Source: Gammaproteobacteria bacterium (lineage in GTDB: Bacteria > Pseudomonadota > Gammaproteobacteria > S012-40). From it: a DNA stretch of 64,000 nucleotides. The notes below the pieces were generated by a model. It ran no database searches. It was not told the origin of the DNA and worked only from the letters and a program-made list of their open reading frames with translations. The DNA is taken from contig JAOUMY010000001.1 of the NCBI GenBank assembly GCA_029881255.1, positions 248,001 to 312,000 of the forward strand. Reading direction: 5' to 3'. The translations under genes and the position numbers were made by a program. Shown here piece after piece: positions 35,387 through 45,368 of this stretch; the first letter of the stretch is position 1; every line of letters starts with the position of its first letter.

Positions 35387-37417
35387 TCAGGCCTCGCTAC
35401 CCGCAAGCAAACCCTTGAGGTTGGCCAGGTGGGCCTGGCCGCGTTGTTTCTGTTCCTCGGGGCTGACCGCCTCGCCGCGTCCGCCTTCCCAGATGATGTC
35501 GTCTTCGGGGATTTCATCGAGGAATCGGCTGGGTTCGCATGGGGTGTTGTCGCCGTATTTCTTGCGTCGACCGGCATATGAGAAGGTCAGTGTCCGTTGG
35601 GCGCGGGTGATGCCGACGTAGGCGAGGCGGCGTTCTTCTTCGACATTGCCTTCGTCCAGGCTGGAACGATGGGGCAGAATCTCTTCTTCCATGCCGATGA
35701 TAAAGACGTGCGGAAACTCCAGACCCTTGGAGGCGTGTAGCGTCATCAGGTTTACACAGTCGGCGGTGTTCTCTTCTTCCTGGCGGTCGAGGATGTTCAT
35801 CAGTGACAGGTGATTGACCACACCGCCCAAATCGCGCTCTTGCCCTGGCTCACCACCGTTGTCCTGAATCTTTTCTATCCAGTCGAGTAAGTCATTGACG
35901 TTTTGCATGCGCTTTTCGGCCTGCTTCAAGTCCTTGGACGAATCATTGAGCCAGGTTTCATAGTCGATCTCTTTGACCATGTCGCGTATCGCGCTCATGA
36001 AGTCACCGCGTTCGGCGCGCTCGGTAATCCGTGATACCCATTCAGCGAATTGACGTAGATTGTTGAGCGCCTTTTCCGGGAGTACTTGCGCCAGGCCGAA
36101 TTCATGTATGGCGTCCATCAGGCTGATATTACGCTCCTGGGCATAGCTGCCGATACGCTCCACCGTACTCGCGCCGATCTCGCGTCGTGGCGTGTTGATC
36201 ACGCGCAGGAACGCCATATCGTCATTTGGATTGGCGAGCAGGCGTAGGTAAGACATGATGTCTTTGACTTCACTCTTCTCGAAAAACGAGGTGCCGCCGC
36301 TCAAAAAATACGGAATACGATTCTCGCGCAAGGTGGCCTCGAGCAAACGCGATTGGTGATTGCCGCGATATAAGATGGCGTAGTCACTGTAATTGGTGCG
36401 GTGTTTAAAACGATGACTGAGGATCTCGGTGACCACGCGCTCGGCTTCGTGTTCTTCGTTACGACACTGAATGACGCGTAGCGGATCACCGAATCCCATC
36501 TCACTCCACAGCGCCTTTTCAAACACGTGGGGATTGTTGGCAATAACGTGGTTGGCCGCCTTGAGTATGCGCCCCATGGAGCGATAGTTCTGTTCCAGCT
36601 TAATCAGTTTGAGACGCGGATAGTCTTCCGACAACAGGCGTAGATTTTCCGGCTGCGCGCCGCGCCAGGCATATATCGATTGATCGTCATCACCAACCAC
36701 GGTCAGACCACCAGTCCTGCCCACCAACTGCTTGACCAACTGGTATTGGCAACCATTGGTGTCCTGGTATTCATCGACCAGTAGATAACGTATCCGGTTC
36801 TGCCATTTTTCGAGGATCTCCGGGTGTTGGCGAAACAGCTGTACCGGTAGATAGATCAAATCATCAAAGTCGAGGGCGTTATAGGCCTTGAGATAGCGCT
36901 GATAGTGTTGGTAGATCACCGCCGCAACACGTTGCGCCTCATCCTCAACCTGCTCCAGTGCCTCTTCGGGTGAGGTCAGACCATTTTTCCAACGGGAGAT
37001 CTGCCACTGGATTTGCTGTAACACATCGGTGTCACCACCGGTGTCGCGATTGACGATTTCCTTTAACAGGCCAATGACGTCCTGGGTATCGAATATCGAG
37101 AACCCGGACTTATAACCGAGAGCTTTGTGCTCACGGCGCAATATATTCAGGCCAAGCGTGTGAAACGTAGACACCTGCAGGCCATACCCTTCTTTGCCCT
37201 GCAGCAATTGGCTGACGCGTTCTTTCATTTCCCGCGCCGCCTTATTGGTAAAGGTCACCGCCGCGATATTGCGCGCAGAAATCCCGCATTCCTTAATCAG
37301 ATAGGCGATTTTTTGCGTGATTACACGGGTCTTGCCACTTCCAGCGCCAGCCAGCACTAACAACGGTCCATCGATATAGTTGACTGCGGCTTTTTGGCGG
37401 GGATTCAGGTCTGCCAT
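35387..37417 (-). CDS. rep: ATP-dependent DNA helicase Rep
   Basis: A superfamily 1 3'-to-5' helicase that helps forks past obstacles. It has 676 residues from the ATG at 37417 (MADLNPRQKAAVNYI); six more in-frame codons upstream are probably not translated. Motif I is GAGSGKTRV, motif Ia AAVTFTNKAAREMKER, motif II LLVDEYQDTN, motif III GDDDQSIYAWRG, motif V LMTLHASKGLEF and motif VI RRLAYVGITRAQ. Overall similarity is to Rep rather than UvrD: the C-terminal part keeps QSHLANLK-like QAHLANLKGLL. It follows tRNA-Arg on the same strand and diverges from the GGDEF-EAL gene. Confidence 0.95.
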   Translation of the reverse strand: MADLNPRQKAAVNYIDGPLLVLAGAGSGKTRVITQKIAYLIKECGISARNIAAVTFTNKAAREMKERVSQLLQGKEGYGLQVSTFHTLGLNILRREHKALGYKSGFSIFDTQDVIGLLKEIVNRDTGGDTDVLQQIQWQISRWKNGLTSPEEALEQVEDEAQRVAAVIYQHYQRYLKAYNALDFDDLIYLPVQLFRQHPEILEKWQNRIRYLLVDEYQDTNGCQYQLVKQLVGRTGGLTVVGDDDQSIYAWRGAQPENLRLLSEDYPRLKLIKLEQNYRSMGRILKAANHVIANNPHVFEKALWSEMGFGDPLRVIQCRNEEHEAERVVTEILSHRFKHRTNYSDYAILYRGNHQSRLLEATLRENRIPYFLSGGTSFFEKSEVKDIMSYLRLLANPNDDMAFLRVINTPRREIGASTVERIGSYAQERNISLMDAIHEFGLAQVLPEKALNNLRQFAEWVSRITERAERGDFMSAIRDMVKEIDYETWLNDSSKDLKQAEKRMQNVNDLLDWIEKIQDNGGEPGQERDLGGVVNHLSLMNILDRQEEENTADCVNLMTLHASKGLEFPHVFIIGMEEEILPHRSSLDEGNVEEERRLAYVGITRAQRTLTFSYAGRRKKYGDNTPCEPSRFLDEIPEDDIIWEGGRGEAVSPEEQKQRGQAHLANLKGLLAGSEA

Positions 37418-37644
37418 TCCAACACCAGTATTCACTTCGGGGGAGGCGTATTTTATAGACTCAGGCGTGGCTTGTCGAAGCAGGAAATCGTCGTCATTGG
37501 TGTAATTTTGATCGAATTTGTCCTAACTTGTTATAAGCATTGGAGAACAACCCCCCCCTTCTTTTCCCATTGTAATCGGCATACAATGTGCCGTGCTTTT
37601 TGAACGTCAGGGTTGGATATCAGATATGAAATCGCAAATTAACC

Positions 37645-39972
37645 ATGCAAACGCCTGACGGGACCGGTAACGGTTCCAATTTAGCAATCTCGCTGGGCTT
37701 TGGCGCGATATTGCTGCTTATGAGCGGGATTATCGCTGTCGGCTACTTTCGCCTTAATGCCCTCAATACCGAAATCGACAAGATTTCAACGCTCTACCAC
37801 CTTAAGTCTGACATCATTCACAAAATCCATTTCAACATCAGCGAACGTTCGAATTCAGTCTTGTACATACCGCCGCCTAGCCAGCCGGAAATTCAGAATG
37901 AACTGCAGCAGGATTTCGAACAATTCAACCAGCAGTTAAGCCTGTTGCAATCACAGTTCGCAGCGATGCCTCTGGTCACAAATGAGCGCGTCCTCTTTGA
38001 ACAGGCGATGCAGTTAATGCATGAAAATGCACAACTGGAAGATCGCATCGCACAGACTTTGCTTAAAGGGGAACCACTCACCGAAGCGGGACAACTCATT
38101 GAAGCCGATCGTCGACAGGAACAGATGCTATTTCAAAAACTCGACGACTTGATTGCCCTGGAAAACAATCTATCGCGCATGGGCATCGATAGCGCCAGCG
38201 CATCCTATAGCGACACGATGAAACTCTTGTCTACGCTGGGAGGTACAGTGCTGTTTATCAGTCTGCTGATTACCTTTCTGGTGGTGCGTCGCGCCTCGTC
38301 TTTTGAGAAAAAACTGATTCAACAAAAGTTACAGGCCGAGATAACGCTGCATGCAATTGGTGACGCGGTAATTACCACCACACCGAGCAGCCAGATAAAT
38401 TACATAAATCCTATCGCCGAAAAGCTGATAGGAATTTCGGCGCAAGAAGCGCTACACAAACCCTTCTCATCTGTTGCGCGCATCCTAGACGATAAAAGAA
38501 ACGCGGTCGATTTAAATACCCAGTTGAATGCCTTCAACAATGAAAAATTAAAATTAAATGACGCCTCTCTTTTGCTCGGCGAAGATAAAGAAATCGCCGT
38601 CGAAGGCTCAGGCTCACTGATTTACGATGACAATGGAAACATTATTGGTAAGGTACTTATCTTCAGAGATGTTTCTGAAAACCGCTCTTTATCAGACATG
38701 TTATCGTGGCAGGCCACACACGACCCACTCACCGGGCTAGTCAATCGACGCGAGTTCGAACGCCTTCTTTCCAGCCAACTCGACGATGCCAAAAGCTGTC
38801 GTCGTCAACACGCGATGTTGTACGTCGATCTCGATCAATTCAAAGTCGTCAATGACACCTGCGGCCATATCGCTGGCGATATGTTGCTACAACAACTCAC
38901 CAGTATTTTACAGGGCAAGATTCGCAGCAGCGATGTGATCGCGCGATTGGGTGGTGACGAGTTTGGCGTACTTCTGGAATCCTGCAATATGGACAAGGCG
39001 AAAACCATTGCAACTGAGATTCTCGAAGCGATACAGGAATACCGCTTTTCCTGGAAAAATCACGTGTTCAAGGTCGGCGCCAGCATAGGCGCGGTACCCG
39101 TGGACAAAAACAGCGAAAGCGTGGTCAAGATCATGAGTAACGCCGACTCCGCCTGCTATGTCGCCAAGGACAAGGGGCGCAACCGCATCTGGGTACATCG
39201 CATAGATGACCGCGAGATTATACAACGCCATGGCGAAATGGCTTTGACCACGCTCATCACCCAGGCCTTGGAAGAAGGGAAATTCTGCATCTTCAAACAA
39301 AAAATTCTGTCTATGCCTGGCAATGACGCGCCTGACATGTACGAATTACTGATACGCATGGAACGCCAGAACGGCGGACATTTGCTGCCAATGGCTTTTA
39401 TTCCTGCAGCGGAACGATACACCATCATGCCGAGTATAGATCGCTGGATGATTACCGCCTCGTTTTCGGTATTAAGAGATCACCAGGAATTACTTACACC
39501 TCATGACATGGTCAGCATAAATTTGTCTGGTCAGTCACTTAGTCAAAATAAATTCCTGGAATTCGTGGTTAACGAGTTGGACCGCTTTCAGATCGAGCCA
39601 GAGCGAATCTGTTTTGAAATCACTGAAACGGCTGCTATTGCCAACTGGCCACTGGTCACACGCTTCATTTCGGTGTTGCGAGGCATGGGCTGCAAATTTG
39701 CACTCGATGACTTCGGCAGCGGCATGTCGTCTTTCACCTATTTAAGAAACTTCAATGTCGACTTTCTCAAGATAGATGGCTCGTTTGTGCGCAATATCGC
39801 CAACGATAATATTAATCGCGAAGTCGTCAAAGCAATAAATAGCCTTGGCAAAACCATGAACATCAAGACTATTGCTGAGTATGTGGAGTCTGATGAAATC
39901 AGAAGCATATTAGAGGAGATCGGTATCGACTATATGCAAGGGTATTCGATACATATGCCGGAGCCGCTTTAA
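37645..39972 (+). CDS. Membrane PAS-GGDEF-EAL protein
   Basis: A 775-residue cyclic-di-GMP enzyme. Two transmembrane segments (about 12-32 and 195-215) enclose a helical periplasmic sensor. A PAS domain lies at about 230-350. The cyclase domain has an intact GGDEF (436-440) and the inhibitory RxxD site (R427-D430). In the phosphodiesterase domain EAL is replaced by ELL (567-569), while the other active-site residues are present (NLSGQS, ETAAIAN, DDFGSG, FLKID). It may therefore both make and break the messenger. The ATG at 37645 overlaps a 10-codon frame starting at 37626. It diverges from rep. Confidence 0.93.
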   Translation: MQTPDGTGNGSNLAISLGFGAILLLMSGIIAVGYFRLNALNTEIDKISTLYHLKSDIIHKIHFNISERSNSVLYIPPPSQPEIQNELQQDFEQFNQQLSLLQSQFAAMPLVTNERVLFEQAMQLMHENAQLEDRIAQTLLKGEPLTEAGQLIEADRRQEQMLFQKLDDLIALENNLSRMGIDSASASYSDTMKLLSTLGGTVLFISLLITFLVVRRASSFEKKLIQQKLQAEITLHAIGDAVITTTPSSQINYINPIAEKLIGISAQEALHKPFSSVARILDDKRNAVDLNTQLNAFNNEKLKLNDASLLLGEDKEIAVEGSGSLIYDDNGNIIGKVLIFRDVSENRSLSDMLSWQATHDPLTGLVNRREFERLLSSQLDDAKSCRRQHAMLYVDLDQFKVVNDTCGHIAGDMLLQQLTSILQGKIRSSDVIARLGGDEFGVLLESCNMDKAKTIATEILEAIQEYRFSWKNHVFKVGASIGAVPVDKNSESVVKIMSNADSACYVAKDKGRNRIWVHRIDDREIIQRHGEMALTTLITQALEEGKFCIFKQKILSMPGNDAPDMYELLIRMERQNGGHLLPMAFIPAAERYTIMPSIDRWMITASFSVLRDHQELLTPHDMVSINLSGQSLSQNKFLEFVVNELDRFQIEPERICFEITETAAIANWPLVTRFISVLRGMGCKFALDDFGSGMSSFTYLRNFNVDFLKIDGSFVRNIANDNINREVVKAINSLGKTMNIKTIAEYVESDEIRSILEEIGIDYMQGYSIHMPEPL

Positions 39973-40274
39973 TATTAGTCCCGAATTTACGCTGTGCTCG
40001 TTCTATCTTTTCCTTATCCATAATTTCACAGTCACAGAATTTCGCTAAAGCATCGTTCCGAAGCCAATGGAACACCTGCACTACCACAAACGCCCACCTT
40101 ATTTCACACCGCCGACAGTCATCCTTGACGCTACACAGCACGGGTTTAAGATTTTTCTTCTTTCACAAAAGCTTTTTTGATATGCGCTGTATTATTTTAT
40201 ACACTTGGCTTGCTCTTGGTTCCATTTCAGAGTTATCTCAATATTTACACGCGCACTGAAGGAGCATTTGCGAA
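39973..40274. other. 300-nt intergenic stretch
   Basis: No convincing gene; a minus-strand frame (39899-40141) overlaps the end of the EAL gene and has no ribosome-binding site. The segment AAGGAG near 40259-40264 belongs to the receiver gene that follows. Confidence 0.4.
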
Positions 40275-40664
40275 ATGAGTCGAATTCTGATTGCCGACGA
40301 CAATCAACAAAATATGTACCTGGTTCGGTTTCTTTTAGAACGAGCGGGATATGACGTTGACGAGGTAGAAAATGGCAAGCTCGCAGTCGAGGCCTGCGAA
40401 AAGACAAGGTATGACCTGGTACTGATGGACATTCAGATGCCGGTTATGGATGGCCTTGAAGCCACTCGGATTATCAAGCGCTTCAAACCCGCACCGTTAA
40501 TTGTCGCTTTAACAGCTTTCGCAATGAAAGAGGATATTGATTCTTTCTTTTCAGCGGGATGCGATGGCTATATCACCAAACCTATCGAAACGAACGCCTT
40601 CATGGAAAACATCGCGGACTATATCAAGAAAGCGAAAGATATTTCCGCGGAAGCCTCACGCTAG
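40275..40664 (+). CDS. Single-domain response regulator (CheY-like)
   Basis: A 129-residue receiver without an output domain. All active-site residues are present: D8-D9, phospho-acceptor D52 in VLMDIQMPVMDG, T80 in ALTAFAM and K102 in YITKPIE. It is of the type that takes phosphate from hybrid kinases or Hpt proteins. No kinase is adjacent; an Hpt protein is encoded at 53.1 kb. AAGGAG precedes the ATG. It is convergent with rlmA. Confidence 0.92.
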   Translation: MSRILIADDNQQNMYLVRFLLERAGYDVDEVENGKLAVEACEKTRYDLVLMDIQMPVMDGLEATRIIKRFKPAPLIVALTAFAMKEDIDSFFSAGCDGYITKPIETNAFMENIADYIKKAKDISAEASR

Positions 40665-40684
40665 CGAAGACTCAGAAACGGAGT

Positions 40685-41494
40685 TTAAACAGCTTTCGAA
40701 TATTGCTCCACACCAAACACCACCGTCGTATTTAGTAACTTCAACTCTTTCACACGCTGTTGCCGTTGCTCACTTGCATGCCAGTAGTATGGCGTCATTT
40801 TCAGCAAGTCAAAGATAAATGCATTTTCAACTACCATCTCCCATTGCCAAACACTGCTTGATTTGAGTTCTAAGCCTGGAAAATCTGGCGCTGCATCTTT
40901 ATGCGGTCGGGGAGTTTCGTAAATGAGTTCTTTAAGTTCGATTAGATGTTCTGCTGCTGATGTAATTCTCAAAAAACAGCCATTGTTTTGTAGAACGCGC
41001 AAAATCTCGGCACTATTGGTGGGTGAGTTTATGCTATAGACAAAGGAGAACTGCTCATCGGTGAATGGTAAATCACTGCTGCTGGCGACTATATATTGTT
41101 CATTAGCCGAACGCTTTGCTGCCATACGCACGGCGTCTTTTGATATATCAATACCGGTCAGTTGCGTACCTGGCAAAAGCATATTCACTCTCCGCGTAAA
41201 ATATCCTTCTCCGCAACCAATATCCAACACACTGTTTACCGAGTCATTACCCTTCGAGAGTTCCTGCGCAATATTTTCAACCAGTTTGTCATAATATCCG
41301 TTTTCCAGAAAGCGCCGTCGACTGATGAGCATTTCTTTACTATCACCCGGATGACGGCTTTTTTTCTTGTGCGCAAGCATCAAATTGTAATAGCCCTCTT
41401 TCGCACGATCAAAACTATGCCCAGACTCACATAGGAGACGCGCGTCTGCGTGCAAAAGGCTCTTACGGCAAACCGGACAACGTAGTGATAGCAT
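40685..41494 (-). CDS. rlmA: 23S rRNA (guanine-N1)-methyltransferase RlmA
   Basis: Methylates a guanine in helix 35 of 23S rRNA (G745 in E. coli numbering). The N-terminal zinc knuckle is C6, C9, C22 and H26, followed by FDRAKEGYYNLM, a family signature. The SAM-binding loop is VLDIGCGEGYF, and the motif FVYSINSPTNSAEILRVL is in the expected place. The start at 41494 is an ATG with AAAGG upstream; the TTG two codons earlier is less likely. It lies 10 nt after the comM stop on the same strand, so they may be co-transcribed. Confidence 0.9.
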   Translation of the reverse strand: MLSLRCPVCRKSLLHADARLLCESGHSFDRAKEGYYNLMLAHKKKSRHPGDSKEMLISRRRFLENGYYDKLVENIAQELSKGNDSVNSVLDIGCGEGYFTRRVNMLLPGTQLTGIDISKDAVRMAAKRSANEQYIVASSSDLPFTDEQFSFVYSINSPTNSAEILRVLQNNGCFLRITSAAEHLIELKELIYETPRPHKDAAPDFPGLELKSSSVWQWEMVVENAFIFDLLKMTPYYWHASEQRQQRVKELKLLNTTVVFGVEQYSKAV

Positions 41495-41504
41495 AGCCAA
41501 CCTT

Positions 41505-43016
41505 TTAAATACTCAAGCCTCGATCAAGACAGCGATATGTAATCGCTTCCGATATGTGAGGTGAATGAACCTCTTCGCTTCCATCAAGATCCGCAATAGT
41601 GCGGGCAACTTTGAGTATCCGAAAGTAGGCACGCGATGACAAGCGAAAACGATCCATAACCGTGTTCATAAGCAACTCGTCCGCTTGCGTAAGTTTCACG
41701 TATTGCTTTATTTCCTGGTTTCGTAACAGACTATTGGCTTTGCCACTCCGATCTATCTGTCTCTTTCTAGCATTGACGACGCGAGCCCTGACGGTTTGGG
41801 AGTTTTCTGCATTATTCGCGTTGTTGTGCAGATTCGACAATGGAATACGCGGCACTTCTATGTGCAAGTCTATCCGATCAAGCAAGGGCCCAGAGATCTT
41901 ATTGCGGTAGCGACTGACTTGCTCAGATGTACAACGACATCGTCCGTCACTATCACCGAGATAGCCGCACGGACAAGGATTCATCGCCGCGATCAATTGA
42001 AAGCGCGCAGGAAAGTCGATTTGGCGTGTCGCGCGAGAGATCGTAATGCCACCGGACTCCAATGGCTCGCGTAAAACTTCCAACACCCGCCGATCAAATT
42101 CGGGTAACTCATCGAGAAACAAGACGCCATTGTGCGCCAGCGAAACCTCTCCAGGCCGTGGCACGCTCCCGCCACCCACAAGCGCGACAGCGGAGGCGGT
42201 ATGGTGAGGTGCGCGAAAAAAGCGCTTTCCCCACTGTGCAACGTCAAACCCCGTGTTACTAATTGAATACAACGCCGCTGTTTGTATCGCCTCTTCTTCA
42301 CTCATATCCGGCAGAATACCGGGCAAGCGACTGGCGAGCATGGTCTTACCCGTCCCCGGCGGCCCAATAAACAATAGATTGTGCCTGCCTGCTGCGGCGA
42401 TTTCCAATGCACGCTTTGCCCTGGCCTGTCCGTTAACCTCACACAAATCATCCTCACCGCTGTTGCTGCTTCTATTCAGCCCACCATGTGCGCAGACCAA
42501 AGGCTTTTCTTCACTAAGATATGCGCACACATCAAGCAAGCTTTCGGCAGCGCCATAACGCAATGACTTGACGATATCCGCTTCGCCTGCATTTGCAAAA
42601 GGAACAATTAAATTTCGTCCCGCTTGTCTGGATTTAAGTGCCGCCGGCAACACACCACGCACGGGACGAAGCTGGCTGCCTAAGGCAAGCTCTCCGAGAA
42701 ACTCAAATTTGGACAACACCTCTACTGGAATTTGCCCGGACGCTGCAAGTATGCCAATCGCAATCGGTAAGTCGAAACGCCCTCCCTCCTTAGGCAGATC
42801 CGCTGGCGCAAGATTTACCGTTAGACGACGCGCCGGAAATTCGAAACCCGCGTTAAGCAATGCGCTGCGAACGCGATCTCGACTTTCTTTAACAGTTGTT
42901 TCCGGGAGACCTACCACCGAGAGTGCTGGTAGACCATTTGACATGTGAACTTCAACCGTGACCAGTGGCGCATCGACCCCAACTGCGGCACGGCTATAGA
43001 CAATAGCAAGTGACAT
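41505..43016 (-). CDS. comM: YifB/ComM-family AAA+ helicase
   Basis: A 503-residue protein of the Mg-chelatase-like YifB/ComM family. The N-terminal ChlI domain starts with GVDAPLVTVEVHMSNGLPAL. The AAA+ core has Walker A GPPGTGKTM and Walker B VLFLDELPEF. A zinc-like segment NPCPCGYLGD and a C-terminal helical domain follow. ComM drives branch migration of heteroduplex during natural transformation in species where it has been studied. No other competence genes are in the window. Confidence 0.95.
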   Translation of the reverse strand: MSLAIVYSRAAVGVDAPLVTVEVHMSNGLPALSVVGLPETTVKESRDRVRSALLNAGFEFPARRLTVNLAPADLPKEGGRFDLPIAIGILAASGQIPVEVLSKFEFLGELALGSQLRPVRGVLPAALKSRQAGRNLIVPFANAGEADIVKSLRYGAAESLLDVCAYLSEEKPLVCAHGGLNRSSNSGEDDLCEVNGQARAKRALEIAAAGRHNLLFIGPPGTGKTMLASRLPGILPDMSEEEAIQTAALYSISNTGFDVAQWGKRFFRAPHHTASAVALVGGGSVPRPGEVSLAHNGVLFLDELPEFDRRVLEVLREPLESGGITISRATRQIDFPARFQLIAAMNPCPCGYLGDSDGRCRCTSEQVSRYRNKISGPLLDRIDLHIEVPRIPLSNLHNNANNAENSQTVRARVVNARKRQIDRSGKANSLLRNQEIKQYVKLTQADELLMNTVMDRFRLSSRAYFRILKVARTIADLDGSEEVHSPHISEAITYRCLDRGLSI

Positions 43017-43090
43017 AATCCCTTCTTATTCTTGTTTTCCTTTAGTGAGGCGGGATTATAGAAAGACTTTTCTTAGCTCAAGCTTGTGAT

Positions 43091-43336
43091 TCAGCTTTCG
43101 CGTTTTTCAAGTGCTTCGATTTGACGTTCCAGCGCTTCGAGTTTGGCGCGTGTTTTGGCCAACACTTGTGATTGCACTTCGAATTCCTCTCGCGTAACGA
43201 GATCCAGTCGCGACAAACCGCCTTGTACCGCTGAACGTACATTTTTCTCCAGATCGGCCTGTAAATCCTTTAGCCCGCCAGGCAGAGCATCTGAAAATTT
43301 CTTTGCAATATCGTCGAGAATCTTGGGATCAAACAT
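43091..43336 (-). CDS. ubiK: Ubiquinone biosynthesis accessory factor UbiK
   Basis: An 81-residue protein of the YqiC/UbiK family: MFDPKILDDIAKKFSDALP, a central amphipathic part, then TREEFEVQSQVLAKTRAKLEALERQ forming a C-terminal coiled coil. It forms a trimer that associates with UbiJ and the membrane and assists late ubiquinone steps. It is commonly next to comM and divergent from glnK, as here. Confidence 0.95.
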   Translation of the reverse strand: MFDPKILDDIAKKFSDALPGGLKDLQADLEKNVRSAVQGGLSRLDLVTREEFEVQSQVLAKTRAKLEALERQIEALEKRES

Positions 43337-43445
43337 TGTTTACACCTGTTGAATTTGAGGCTGGCCAGTATAGCGGATAGAGACGAACAGGCTCAAACAC
43401 TCACCAGCCGATCCTGCCCCATTACTGTGCATCTTTTTATAGGGA

Positions 43446-43541
43446 GTGCGCATGATGGTGCGCCAGATTTGGACAAACCAAACACCGTCCGCTCTAACTC
43501 TCTAATTTACAACATTATTTACAAGTGGCACACACAATGCT
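43446..43541 (+). promoter_or_regulatory. Sigma-54 promoter of glnK-amtB with a possible NtrC half-site
   Basis: TGGCAC-ACACA-ATGCT at 43526-43541 fits the -24/-12 pattern, with GG and GC separated by 10 nt. Upstream, GTGCGCATGATGGTGCGCC (43446-43464) contains a good TGGTGC NtrC half-site and a weak second half. This fits nitrogen-limitation control by NtrC with RpoN. Confidence 0.8.
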
Positions 43542-43610
43542 CTAAGGCTGACAGGGCTCAAAATAATATACGCCGCCACAGGTGTCCGGAAATCGGTGGC
43601 TTTCGTCTGA

Positions 43611-43964
<354 letters not shown>

Positions 43965-43978
43965 AGAGGAGAAAGAAA

Positions 43979-45226
43979 GTGGAAAAATTAGTAGAACTCA
44001 GTTATGCACTAGACACCTTTTATTTTCTAATATCCGGCGTTTTAGTTATGTGGATGGCAGCCGGCTTCGCCATGCTCGAAGCAGGCATGGTGCGCGCAAA
44101 AAACACTGCCGAGATTCTGATCAAGAACGTCTCACTGTTTGCCATTGCCTGCATCATGTATATGTTAGTTGGTTACAGCATCATGTACGGCGCATCAGAC
44201 AGCGGCTTCATTCCAAATTTCGGATTTCTGATTGGTTCCGATCATACATTGGATGCAGTTCTGAAAGGTGGAGAGGATGCACCGTATTATTCCAAACTTT
44301 CAGATTTCTTTTTCCAGGTGGTATTTGTTGCTACTGCCATGTCTATCGTATCCGGTGCGGTTGCCGAACGCATGAAGTTGTGGGCGTTTCTCGCCTTCGC
44401 AGTGGTAATGACGGGCTTTATCTACCCGGTTCAAGGTTTCTGGAAATGGGGCGGCGGTTTTCTTGATGGTCTGGGTTTCCAGGACTTCGCTGGCTCCGGC
44501 GTTGTGCACATGTGCGGCGCAGCGGCAGCACTTGCCGGTGTTCTGCTCCTTGGCCCACGTAAAGGCAAATATGGCGCTAACGGTGTCGTCAACGCAATCC
44601 CCGGTGCCAACATGCCTCTGGCCACGCTTGGAACTTTCATTCTATGGATGGGTTGGTTTGGATTTAACGGTGGTTCAGAGCTTAAAATTTCCGACGTTGG
44701 CGAAGCCAATTCGGTTGCCTCCGTTTTCGTCAATACCAATATGGCAGCAGCTGGCGGCGTAATCGTGGCAATGATGGTAGCTCGACTGATGTTTGGTAAG
44801 ACAGATTTGACTATGGCACTAAACGGAGCGTTGGCAGGCCTGGTTGCTATCACTGCCGAACCTCTTGCGCCATCGCCTTTGGTGGCGACTATTATTGGCG
44901 GTATAGGCGGTGCCTTAGTGGTGTTCTCTATCGTGTCTCTGGATAAACTGAAAATCGATGACCCAGTCGGCGCTATTTCGGTTCACGGCGTGGTCGGTAT
45001 CTGGGGATTGATCGCAGTACTATTTTCCAATAGTGACGCAACCGTTACTGGCCAGTTGGCAGGTATTGCTACAATTTTTGCCTGGACATTTGTTATGGCC
45101 CTCATCGTCTGGTATGTAATCAAGATGGTTATGGGCATCCGCGTCAGTGAAGAAGAAGAATACCAAGGCGTGGACATCTCCGAATGCGGCCTGGAAGCCT
45201 ACCCGGAATTTACTTCTTCGCGCTAA
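43979..45226 (+). CDS. amtB: Ammonium transporter AmtB
   Basis: A 415-residue inner-membrane ammonium channel with about eleven hydrophobic segments. There is no long cleavable signal. Family blocks include MLEAGMVRAKNT, GSGVVHMCGAAAALAGVLLLGPR (a pore His lies in VVHM) and ISVHGVVGIWG (the twin-His partner). The start is GTG with AGAGGAG upstream. Cotranscribed with glnK; a terminator follows. Confidence 0.97.
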   Translation: MEKLVELSYALDTFYFLISGVLVMWMAAGFAMLEAGMVRAKNTAEILIKNVSLFAIACIMYMLVGYSIMYGASDSGFIPNFGFLIGSDHTLDAVLKGGEDAPYYSKLSDFFFQVVFVATAMSIVSGAVAERMKLWAFLAFAVVMTGFIYPVQGFWKWGGGFLDGLGFQDFAGSGVVHMCGAAAALAGVLLLGPRKGKYGANGVVNAIPGANMPLATLGTFILWMGWFGFNGGSELKISDVGEANSVASVFVNTNMAAAGGVIVAMMVARLMFGKTDLTMALNGALAGLVAITAEPLAPSPLVATIIGGIGGALVVFSIVSLDKLKIDDPVGAISVHGVVGIWGLIAVLFSNSDATVTGQLAGIATIFAWTFVMALIVWYVIKMVMGIRVSEEEEYQGVDISECGLEAYPEFTSSR

Positions 45227-45249
45227 ATCCTCCTCTCTCCCAGAAGCGC

Positions 45250-45281
45250 GACGGGCACCTCAGGGTGCCCGTTTTCTTTTT
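45250..45281 (+). terminator. amtB intrinsic terminator
   Basis: ACGGGCACC pairs with GGTGCCCGT across a 4-nt loop and is followed by TTTCTTTTTA. It ends the glnK-amtB unit. Confidence 0.93.
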
Positions 45282-45368
45282 ATCAGCACAAATCCCTTGC
45301 ATTCATTAATGTAAAAACCAGATACTCGCTACCGATGAACAACAATAGATCCACGCGAGAAATAATAA

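Noticed and set aside
37626-37658. Ten-codon frame overlapping the start of the GGDEF-EAL gene
   Set aside because: No good ribosome-binding site; could matter for translation but cannot be supported.
39899-40141. Leftward 80-codon frame after the GGDEF-EAL gene
   Set aside because: Overlaps the EAL coding end, has no ribosome-binding site, and its composition is unconvincing.
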